Shown here piece by piece: positions 18,111-26,218 of a stretch of DNA of 64,000 bases; the first letter of the stretch is position 1; the number at the start of each line of letters is the position of its first letter. The stretch comes from Bhargavaea sp. CC-171006 (lineage in GTDB: Bacteria; Bacillota; Bacilli; Bacillales_A; Planococcaceae). Under the pieces are notes generated by a model that was given only the letters and a program-made list of their open reading frames with translations, was not told the DNA's origin and ran no database searches. The stretch is from the NCBI RefSeq assembly GCF_009761675.1, contig NZ_QUZH01000013.1:34996-98995 (forward strand), in the 5' to 3' direction. Both the position numbers and the translations under genes were made by a program.

Positions 18111-18836
18111 TTATGAAACAGGATGATTCCAATCAAGATGCCGCAGAAACCTTCTCAAGTCTTTCGCAATTCTCTTTTCCAGCCGGGAAATATAGGATTG
18201 GGAAATACCCAGCTTCTCCGAAAGTTCCTGCTGGGTCAGTTCCTCCCGTCCGCCGATCGCGAATCGGGATTCAACGATAAACCGCTCCCGTTCCTCTAAT
18301 CTGGACACCGCTTCCGTGACTTGGGCGCGCTCATATTCCCGCTCGAGATCTATGTCCATGTCCTCATCCATTCCCAATACTTCTGACAGAATCCGCCCGT
18401 TGCCTTCCAAATCCGGTCCAAGCGGCTGCTCCAGTGAAACTTCTAATCGGGTCTTTCCGGCTTTTCGGAGATGCATCAGGATTTCATTTTTTATGCACCG
18501 GGATGCGTAAGTGGACAATTTCACATTCCTTTCCCGATCAAATGTATCGACCGCTTTGATCAGCCCGATTGCTCCGATATTCGTCAGTTCGTCCGCGGGA
18601 ATATTCGTGTGCCTGAACCTGCATACCACATAGTTCACAAGGTGAAGATTTTCTTCGATGATCCGATTTCTCTCCGGCAAATAAACAATTTGTCCAACAC
18701 TTCGCACATGGCTTTCTGCTCTGTCGGATGGCGAATCCGTTTCATCAAAATCCATATCCGCCCCTGCCTTCCCTTCCGGCAGCTCTCCTGGTACCCGCTC
18801 CATTTCCCGAGAAACCGGCATTTCTTCTCTGTCCAT
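18111..18836 (-). CDS. Sigma-70 family factor of the SigE/SigK group
   Basis: 241 residues from ATG 18836 (GAGGAGGAAA upstream). Region 2 is clear: NLHLVNYVVCRFRHT, LTNIGAIGLIKAVDTFD, and STYASRCIKNEILMHLRK. Region 4 carries EKLGISQSYISRLEKRI, nearly the SigE helix-turn-helix. The EVSLEQPLGPDLEGN linker also resembles SigE. Unlike SigE and SigK there is no hydrophobic pro-sequence; the first 65 residues are acidic and polar and region 2.1 is short. There is no spoIIGA or spoIVCA-type partner next to it. It therefore looks like an orphan paralogue rather than the canonical sporulation factor. It lies beside the exopolysaccharide locus. Confidence 0.85.
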   Translation of the reverse strand: MDREEMPVSREMERVPGELPEGKAGADMDFDETDSPSDRAESHVRSVGQIVYLPERNRIIEENLHLVNYVVCRFRHTNIPADELTNIGAIGLIKAVDTFDRERNVKLSTYASRCIKNEILMHLRKAGKTRLEVSLEQPLGPDLEGNGRILSEVLGMDEDMDIDLEREYERAQVTEAVSRLEERERFIVESRFAIGGREELTQQELSEKLGISQSYISRLEKRIAKDLRRFLRHLDWNHPVS

Positions 18837-19072
18837 GTGTTTTCCTCCTCTGCGGCACTTATCCGCACCACCGGTACCAATGACTCAATCGATGAGGAAA
18901 TAAAGAAAAAACAGATATTCAAATGCAGTACTATCGAACCTATCTTACGATTAAGATATCATATTTTTGAACTATTCGGTATATTATTTTGCTATAAAAG
19001 TTCTATGAAGGAAGAAGACGGGAAATAGAAATAATCGGCCTTCACCTTACACGTTTCGAAGCTGGTCATGCG

Positions 19073-19095
19073 AAAAAGCCGCCCGAGGGCGGCTT
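19073..19095 (-). terminator. Terminator of exopolysaccharide unit 2
   Basis: AAGCCGCC and GGCGGCTT arms (19088-19095, 19076-19083) with TTTTTC after them on the minus strand. It ends the transcript that finishes with the dehydrogenase gene. Confidence 0.85.
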
Positions 19096-19110
19096 CTCCT
19101 GATTCTCAAT

Positions 19111-20199
19111 TTACAGCGACCATACTTCCAGCCCCAGTTTCCTGAAATCTCCCTTCGGATAAAGTGTCTTCAGGTCGAAGACGACACGTCGGCCGTCCTT
19201 CAGCATCGACCGAATTTCCCGGACGAATCCCGATCCGCGGAATTCGTCATGTCCGACTGCTACGACTACGGCATCCAGATTACGCAGAGTGTCCTTGCCT
19301 GCAAGCTCAAGCCCATATTCCCTCCTGACCGCGACCGGATCGGCATGCGGGTCATGGATGATGACTTCAAATCCGTAACGCATCAGTTCCCGTGCGATGT
19401 CGGCGACTTTCGTGTTTCTGCTGTCCGGACTGTTCTCCTTGAACGTAAAGCCCAAGATACCGACCCGTGTGTCCGGATCGATCCTGCCGTGGACGCGGAG
19501 AAATTCTTTGAGAATCTGATCCGCAACGAACTTCGCCATTCCCTCATTGACCGTCCGTCCGGCCGGCACAATCAGCGGTGCAAGGCCGAGCAGTTCCGCC
19601 TTGTAGACCAGGTAATGCGGATCGACACCGATGCAATGGCCGCCGACAAGCCCCGGGCTGAAGTGGAGAAAGTTCCACTTCGTCCCGGCAGCCTTCAGCA
19701 CCTCGGCCGTGTCGATTCCCATCCGATTGAAGATCATCGAAAGCTCGTTCATGAACGCAATGTTCACGTCACGCTGTGCATTTTCAATCACCTTGGCGGC
19801 TTCGGCCACCTTGATGGACGGAGCCTCATAAACACCCGCTCTGACAACCGAACGGTACACGTCCCCCACTTTCTTCAATCCTGCCTCATCGGATGCAGAG
19901 ACGATCTTTACAATAGTTGATAATGTATGGGTCTTGTCACCCGGGTTGATCCGCTCCGGAGAATAGCCGACTTTGAAGTCTGTTCCAAGGGCCAGCCCCG
20001 AGGTTTCCTCCAAAATCGGGACGCAGATTTCTAGCGCAGCCCCGCCTGCTTCCCCCGTGACATCGATCCCGTTCCAGTATGCACTGACCTTCTCCTGATT
20101 CAAGTCGAAACCGACAACCTCATAGTGTTTCGCCAATTCGAGTGCAAGCGGAAGGCCGACGTAGCCCAGCCCGATCACCGCAATCTTGTTTTCTTCCAT
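19111..20199 (-). CDS. UDP-sugar (UDP-ManNAc/GalNAc-type) dehydrogenase with internal deletion
   Basis: 362 residues; the family is usually about 425. The N-terminal NAD motif (AVIGLGYVGLPLALELAK, 7-24), the central GYSPERINPGDKTHTL, the substrate segment GTKWNFLHFSPGLVGGHCIGVDPHYL with the catalytic Cys, and the C-terminal LGFTFKENSPDSRNTK are all present. However, NGIDVTGEA (43-51) runs straight into CVPILEETSGL (59-69). About 65 residues that normally lie between these blocks are missing, including the TVPTP strand and the YESTVYPG loop that complete the NAD domain. The frame is kept. The product is probably inactive. Last gene of exopolysaccharide unit 2. Confidence 0.8.
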   Translation of the reverse strand: MEENKIAVIGLGYVGLPLALELAKHYEVVGFDLNQEKVSAYWNGIDVTGEAGGAALEICVPILEETSGLALGTDFKVGYSPERINPGDKTHTLSTIVKIVSASDEAGLKKVGDVYRSVVRAGVYEAPSIKVAEAAKVIENAQRDVNIAFMNELSMIFNRMGIDTAEVLKAAGTKWNFLHFSPGLVGGHCIGVDPHYLVYKAELLGLAPLIVPAGRTVNEGMAKFVADQILKEFLRVHGRIDPDTRVGILGFTFKENSPDSRNTKVADIARELMRYGFEVIIHDPHADPVAVRREYGLELAGKDTLRNLDAVVVAVGHDEFRGSGFVREIRSMLKDGRRVVFDLKTLYPKGDFRKLGLEVWSL

Positions 20200-20214
20200 T
20201 CATCCCCCCTCCTC

Positions 20215-21828
20215 TCAAAACCGGTCCATCAGGGAATAAACGATGTGACCGAACCACTCGGTGACCTTGTCTTTCATTTTTTCAAATCCCGACGGAACAT
20301 CCGAGTACAGAACGCTGTCATCATCTGTAATCACGAGGTTCGTGAAGACGGCATCCGTGATCGCCTCTTCTTCGCCTTCCGTGCCGGTTTCAGCCGGTAC
20401 TCCTGACAGCTGCAACCGGTATCCTTCTTTGAGATTCAAATCCTTTGTTTCAATTTTGAAGTCTTTTGCATCATTGACCCGGACATGCAGCAGATGATCG
20501 CGAACTTCGAGCCGGATTCCTGTGCCGTCACTTTTTGCAATCTGATGGTTGGAAATGACTTTTGCATCCTGCCTTGCGACAAGATGCCCGTCTTCCACGA
20601 ACAGCAGGACCGTCTTTCCAGTGCCGTCCGCGATTCCAAGAGCAGCACGGTTGCCCAATGTAACCTGCACAACAGCATCTTTCTGGAGCGGGTTCTTCAA
20701 AATGGCAGTGACTTCTTCTCCCGGTTCAGAAGTGAGGATCGCCTGCTCCCTTTGAAATTCTGCAACACCGCCCCGCATTGTCCACCGCTCCGCCTTCTCC
20801 TGATTGCCCGTTTCGAACGAAACCGGGATACCGGCGTCTTCGCGAATCTTCATGAGCAGATGATTCACCTGCCAGTCCGGTCCGACACGGAGCCGGGTGA
20901 GATCGGAGACCCTGTCATCCGAACTGTTGAACAAGCTTCCGCTCCGGTTGAAATGAAGCTTGAAATAGGTCCTGATATTCCGGTCGTTCACCTCTTCGAC
21001 AGCCGGGTGCATATTCTGATAAAGGGTGTCAGGGCGAGGAATTGCATACACATCAGGCAATTCTCCGAACTCCCGGGTATACAACTTTTTCATATCCGCA
21101 TATTCACCGCTGATGCGTTCCTTCATCTCCTCAGCGTCTTCCTTGGGAATCCCGTTTTCATCCCGCAGGAAATCCATCAGCGGATGATCGGAACGCAAGA
21201 TGTCCATGTCAGGTGACACTTCCCCTGCATTCAGTTCTCCCATGTAATGCCCTTCTCTATCAAACGCATTGATGTAGGCGAGGCGGTACCCGCTTGTGCC
21301 CATCTCCCAGTAGCCGCTCTTCATCATCGTTTTCAGATGATCTGCCTTGAGGTAACTCCGGTCATCCGAGGATAGGTGATCGGCATATGTGAACAATGTC
21401 GCTCTGTAATTGAAAGTTTCAAGGGCAGGCTGGGCATAAACCACAGTGTCTCTCTGACCATCCTCGAATGACAGGAACAATGCTTTTTCCGGCAAAGGCG
21501 AGCCGGTCCTGTAAAACTCTAAAATCTGTTTTTGCGATACCGTCCCAAATCCGTTTCGTTTCAGTGCTGACAGATGGTCGGCCAGTTCATCTTTAGAGAG
21601 TCTGTTCCCATTCCCTTCCCTGGAAGCTCCGGGATAGCTGATCGCGATGAACCCGTCATCATTGACCATCGGTACGGCCGGCTGCTCATACGTCTTCATG
21701 AGGAACACTTCCTGAACGAGGACATAACAAAGCAGGGCGATGACGGCTGCCTGGATGACCGAACGGAGTTTTTTCCGCCGGTTCTTCCGGTCGGGATCGA
21801 GCACGGCGAACCTGTGCTTCTTACTCAT
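20215..21828 (-). CDS. Membrane-anchored deacetylase-like protein lacking catalytic residues
   Basis: 537 residues from ATG 21828 (AGGGGACGGAG upstream); it overlaps the end of the preceding gene by 8 bp. A basic N-terminus and one membrane helix (24-44) are followed by a CE4 deacetylase-like domain (about 58-330). The normal TFDDG motif reads SFEDG (120-124) and the His-x3-His metal motif is replaced by MGTSGYRL (176-183), so metal binding and catalysis are unlikely. The C-terminal 150 residues look like a beta-sandwich (LTSEPGEEVTAILKNPL ... VRVNDAKDFKIETKD), possibly carbohydrate-binding. Such domain pairs occur in secreted-polysaccharide loci as non-enzymatic partners. Confidence 0.75.
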   Translation of the reverse strand: MSKKHRFAVLDPDRKNRRKKLRSVIQAAVIALLCYVLVQEVFLMKTYEQPAVPMVNDDGFIAISYPGASREGNGNRLSKDELADHLSALKRNGFGTVSQKQILEFYRTGSPLPEKALFLSFEDGQRDTVVYAQPALETFNYRATLFTYADHLSSDDRSYLKADHLKTMMKSGYWEMGTSGYRLAYINAFDREGHYMGELNAGEVSPDMDILRSDHPLMDFLRDENGIPKEDAEEMKERISGEYADMKKLYTREFGELPDVYAIPRPDTLYQNMHPAVEEVNDRNIRTYFKLHFNRSGSLFNSSDDRVSDLTRLRVGPDWQVNHLLMKIREDAGIPVSFETGNQEKAERWTMRGGVAEFQREQAILTSEPGEEVTAILKNPLQKDAVVQVTLGNRAALGIADGTGKTVLLFVEDGHLVARQDAKVISNHQIAKSDGTGIRLEVRDHLLHVRVNDAKDFKIETKDLNLKEGYRLQLSGVPAETGTEGEEEAITDAVFTNLVITDDDSVLYSDVPSGFEKMKDKVTEWFGHIVYSLMDRF

Positions 21829-23677
21829 CTCCGTCCCCTGCCTTTCCTTGCCGCGCCCATCGTTTTCCGCGCTTTTTCTTGGCAGCGACATCCTGTGGCG
21901 TATTCCTCGTTCCCCACGTTGACTTATAGAACGTCACCCATGCGACCGGCATTTGCCAAAGCAGGATGAACGTGTAGTAGAGGACGAAGATGAACCCATA
22001 GGCCCAGAGAGTGCTTTTCCTGAAAAACAGATACGCGAAGCTCATCAGCATCGCCATCAGAGCCAGCCCTACGATGAATGTGGACGGGAAAAAACCTTGG
22101 AAGAGCGGGATATAAACGAAGTTGTAGAGCACGACGATCGGGGCTGCAATCGGGACGATGAGCCCGACAAGGAAAAACAGGAACATGAGCGGTTCTTTTT
22201 TCCACATGAATGTCAGGGCCCGGAGCGACTCCCGGAGCCATGATCGCTTCCACCGCATCTGCTGGCGGAGGAACATCTTCCCCGTCGACGGAACTATGGT
22301 CGAACACACTGCACTGTCTTGGTATCCGGTCCGGTGCGTCCTCAGGATGTAGTTCGTCATGCTCCTATCGTCGCCGAATGTTGCCGGGTGTCCGAGGAAG
22401 CGCTGGTTCAGCCATGCATCCGCATACTGGAGCACCAGGTCCTTCCGGTAGCACGACAGCGGTCCCGACAGGCAGGTCACCGCGTCAAAGTATGCTTCCG
22501 CTGCTTTCATGATCCGGAAAGCGATGTAGTACCGGACGGTCTGCAATTTCGTCAGGAAATTGGTGAACGGATTGGCCACTTCAGTCCGGCCGGCCACCCC
22601 TCCAATATCGGGATCCTGGAATGGCTGGACAAGGTTCCGGATGGCATTCGGCTCAAGGAAGCTGTCTGAGTCGACAAATACGACGAGGTCATGTTTTGCT
22701 CGCCTGACGCCGTGGACCAGCGCCTACCGCTTTCCGGAGTTCTTCTTCAGAGAGAAAAAGCGGACCCGCTGCATGGTGCCGAACCGTTCACCATATCGGT
22801 GGATTTCGTGAAGTGTCTGACGGATCTCCGCTGCCGTTCCATCCGTCGAGCAGTCATCGACAATGATGAGCTCCAATTTCCCTGCCGGATAGGTTTGGTC
22901 GAGGCAACTTGCAATCGTCCGGCCGATCCACTTTTCTTCATTGAATACCGGAATGATGATCGACACCCCCGGCTCATACCCGGGATTCAGCGGGACGTTC
23001 CGGTACATGGTGCCGAACAGATACCGGCTTAAGAGGAAGCTTGCCGCGATGAGGCTGTACATGTACAGGAACTGATGGAACCTGAAATAGACCAGGCTCT
23101 CGGTGCGCATCAGAACAACGAGTGACACGATCAGCATCATGAGGAACCCGGCTGCCGGGACGGAGAACCGCCAGCGTCGGCGATAGTAGTGATCTTTCAG
23201 CCTCCGCTCAAAACGGACGGCGACATAAAGGTCCTCTCCGCCATCCCCTCTCTTCCTGAATGTCCTGACAACCCCGGCTCCGATGCTGATCTTCGATTCA
23301 AATCCTTCCGGCATGACCCCGCCGGGTATTGAAAACCTGAACTCCCCTTTTTTCAACTTGTCGAGATCCTCTTCATGATCACGCGGAATCCTCAAGAGCA
23401 TCCCCGTTTCCGAAATCTCCACACATCTTACATTCATGAACCGGTGCTGATGGTCGTCTATGCTGAATCTGGCCCGGACCGGAAAATCAGCCTCATAGCG
23501 CATCCCGCTGTCCTTCCATTCCTGGACAGCATTCGGGTGGAGCTCTGCCGGCAATTCCTCTCCTAGAGGGAACCCACGCCGGTCAATAGCGATCCTGTTC
23601 CCTGGCGGTTCCGGGACATTGGGCAGGAGGCGCCTGTCCTCCTTCGGGCGGGCCAGTATTTCTTGGCCGGTAGCCAT
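21821..23677 (-). pseudogene. PilZ-glycosyltransferase family 2 fusion, interrupted by in-frame TAG
   Basis: One 618-codon frame broken only by TAG at 22724-22726 (codon 318); no frame change is needed to join the halves. Order: PilZ-like domain at about 58-160 (R60 to R70 basic cluster; EISETG at 87-92 in place of DxSxxG), two membrane helices (172-191, 203-225), then a GT2 domain with VSIIIPVFNEE and IIVDDCSTDG before the stop. VFVDSDS, GDDRSMT, QQMRWKRSW and four membrane helices follow it. Homologues read KR-x-AL at the interrupted site, so Gln CAG to TAG is a likely one-base change. The truncated product would lack the acceptor-binding half. No ribosome binding site precedes the second half. 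Confidence 0.8.
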
Positions 23678-23707
23678 TTTTATCTCCCCACATTTCTTTT
23701 TGGTCCC

Positions 23708-25122
23708 TTAGAGCCCGGTCTCGGAGATCAGCTCTCCAACTGTCTTGAATTCGTAACCCTTTTTCTTCAAATCATCCAGAATCTTAGGAAGCACCGAAAT
23801 GGTGTGTGACTCATCCTGGATATGCATCGTGATGATACTGCCCGGCTTCACATGGTCAACGACCCGGTGGTAGACTTCCTGTTCCTCGAGGTTCATGTTC
23901 CAGTCAAAGGACGAGACATCATACAGGAGGATATACTCCACGCCGGTCGCGGTGATTTTCGGGCTGCCTCATTATCGAGCTTTCCTTGCGCCGGCCTCAT
24001 ATAGTTGGACGGTGTCTCCCGGATCGCTTCCGCAATCACTTCGTCCGCCCGGATCAGGTCTTCCTGCAGTTTCCGGAGCGGCATCTCCGTTACCAGCTGG
24101 TGCGAATAGGTATGGCTCGCGATCTCATGCCCTTCCTCCATGATCAGCCTGGCGAGCTGGGGATTCGTCTCCACGCCCCTGCCAATCAGGAAAAACGTCG
24201 ACCTGATATCGTATTCCTCCAGGATTTCAAGCACCCTGGAGATCGTCCGGTCGCCCGCCCAGTCATCGAATGTCAGCGCCACGACTTTTTTCTCGACAGG
24301 GAAGCTCCGGATCACCTTGGGTTTTGCTCCATCGTAGTTTTCGTTAAATGCGAGCCCGTTTGATTTGTAGTAGTCTTCTCCATATGAAGTTTCCGCCAGT
24401 TCCCCCAGGGGGGTCAGACCGTAGCCCTCCTCCCCGGCCATCCGGGCAATCATCGGTATGGCATCCACCACCGCAGGATTGGTCGTTGCATTCAGTTGGA
24501 TGATCGCGCCCCTCACCATAAACCTGTCGATATAACTGGTGATCTCCACCGCTGTTTTCATCTTACTGTCCGGCCTGATCGTGTTTGTCACCAATTCTAA
24601 GCCTGCCTCAGCAGCCGCCTGTTCGAAGGCTTCCGAGGTATCTCCGTTGCGCGTCCGCACATATTTCGGTGTGATGCCAAGCCGATCGCTGTAAACCTGA
24701 TTGGCCAGCTCCACTTCCCGGTAGGCCTCTTCATAGTCAAGCCCCTCGGGCACCACACTGCTCAGCGTGCCGTTTTCAACTTCGTGGCCCTGTTCAAGGA
24801 TTTCCCTGGCCAAATCAGGCTCTTCCGCCACCCTCAATGCCGGAATGAAAAAGGTCGCCTTCAACCCTTCTGAGTCCAGCGCATCAAGCAGCCGCTCCGT
24901 TGACTCCCTATCCGCCAGTCCGTTGAAGGTTAGCGCCATCGACTTTTCCGTCGTCAGGATGAGGCGGAGCGGAGGCGTTGTCTGGATGCTCGGCTCAGGG
25001 ACCACAACCGCCGGCGGCAACTTCTCGTCTTCAGGATCCTTCTCTTCTGCCGGTTTTGACTGACAGCCTGCGAACAGCAAGACTGCCACGAGGCCGATGA
25101 CAGTACCCATTCTCCATCTCAC
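23708..25122 (-). pseudogene. Lipoprotein with two polysaccharide deacetylase domains, frameshifted
   Basis: GTG 25122 (GGGAGGTGAGG upstream) starts MRWRMGTVIGLVAVLLFAGC, a lipoprotein signal. The first CE4 domain is degenerate (ALTFNGLADRE, no His motif). The second is intact at its start (ALTFDDWAGD, SHTYSH). The frame is lost near 23950: after LDNEAARK the sequence CGAAAATCACC gives SPRPAWS, whereas one more A gives ITATGVEYILLYDVSS, which continues in the other frame to a proper C-terminus ending SETGL at 23708. So a single A is missing from an A run, by mutation or sequencing error. The neighbour to the right is an intact one-domain homologue. Confidence 0.8.
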
Positions 25123-25183
25123 GTTTGCCTCACCTCCCATGTTTTTGATAATTTGAATGGCGGATTTTCCACTGACTGTATGC

Positions 25184-25993
25184 TTATAATCCTGACTCCG
25201 AAATCATTTCACCGACCGTCCTGAACTCATATCCCTGGGCAATCAGCCAATCCAAAATTTCCGGCAAGACCCTGACGGTATGGGCATTGTCCAGAATGTG
25301 CATCGTGATGATGCTTCCCGGTTGAACGCCGTCCATCACCCGTTCGCATACTTCCTGGTCTGTCAATGCCGGATTCCAGTCATCTGACGAGACGCCGACC
25401 TGGATGATATAATCCACTCCGGCTGCAGTGACCTTCTGTGCCGTTTCATGATCCAGCTTCCCCCGCGGCGGTCTGACATAGTTGGCCGGGGCCTGGCCGA
25501 TTGCCTCGGTCAGCACCTCATCCGTCCTGATCACCTGCTCCTGAATCTCCCGGATCGACAGCCCGGGTAGCTCAGGATGGGTATACGAATGATTGGCGAT
25601 TTCATGGCCGTTTTCCAAAATGATCCGAGCCAGCTGCGGATTTCGTTCGACGCCTTCCCCGATCAGAAAGAAAGTGGAATGGACCCCATACTCCCTCAGA
25701 ATGGAAAGCACCTCACTGACCGTCTCATCGCTTGCCCAGTCATCAAAGGTAAGAGCAATCGTCTTGCCTTCAGCCGGAAACCTCTCGATGATCTTCGGAT
25801 CTGCTTCCTGATAGTCTTCGTTGAATTCCAGATGATTGAATTCCGCAGTAGCGGGTTCATCGTGCACGACCTCTGGTTCTGCTTGTTCAGGGCTTTGCCG
25901 GCATCCTGTTGCCAGCAAAGCCATAGAGATGATCAACACCCAAGTGATTTTTCGTATACCCACACTCCCTTTCTCGTTCGGATGCAGAAGCAC
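25184..25993 (-). CDS. Polysaccharide deacetylase (CE4) lipoprotein
   Basis: Up to 269 residues. A lipoprotein signal peptide GIRKITWVLIISMALLATGC is followed by an acidic linker and a complete CE4 (NodB) domain: IALTFDDWASDE (metal Asp pair), NHSYTHPEL (HxxxH), YVRPPRGKLDH (catalytic Arg region), and IITMHILDNAH. The start is uncertain: GTG 25993 gives a longer N-terminus with a weak site, while GTG 25963 gives an ideal signal peptide but its AAAGGGAG is only one base away. It probably removes N-acetyl groups from an extracellular polymer. It opens exopolysaccharide unit 2. Confidence 0.85.
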   Translation of the reverse strand: MLLHPNEKGSVGIRKITWVLIISMALLATGCRQSPEQAEPEVVHDEPATAEFNHLEFNEDYQEADPKIIERFPAEGKTIALTFDDWASDETVSEVLSILREYGVHSTFFLIGEGVERNPQLARIILENGHEIANHSYTHPELPGLSIREIQEQVIRTDEVLTEAIGQAPANYVRPPRGKLDHETAQKVTAAGVDYIIQVGVSSDDWNPALTDQEVCERVMDGVQPGSIITMHILDNAHTVRVLPEILDWLIAQGYEFRTVGEMISESGL

Positions 25994-26184
25994 CGCTGAC
26001 CCTATTTATATTCAGGACCATCTTCCCAGGCATGGACCAACGCATAGAACGGGACTGGTTCCTTCGCGGAGTAACCCCTCCTGAATGGACAAGCGCCCAC
26101 AAAAAAAATAAGGCTCGGCGGCAGCCTCCGGAATTGTGGTCAAGTGCGTCATCGTCTTTAGCATCCTGATTTCTCCGGCAAAAT

Positions 26185-26209
26185 AAAAACCGGCCATGGG
26201 GGCCGGTTT
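26185..26209 (-). terminator. Terminator between the two exopolysaccharide units
   Basis: AAACCGGCC arms (26201-26209, 26187-26195) with TTTTTATTTT following on the minus strand, 10 bp past the glycosidase stop. The genes to the left must therefore have their own promoter in 25994-26184, where I see a TATAAAT box at about 26010 but no convincing -35. Confidence 0.85.
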
Positions 26210-26218
26210 CCTTCTTTC

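Noticed and set aside
22700..22760. Programmed frameshift in the PilZ-glycosyltransferase
   Set aside because: Both halves are in the same frame; the interruption is a stop codon, not a frame change, and no slippery sequence with a downstream structure is evident.
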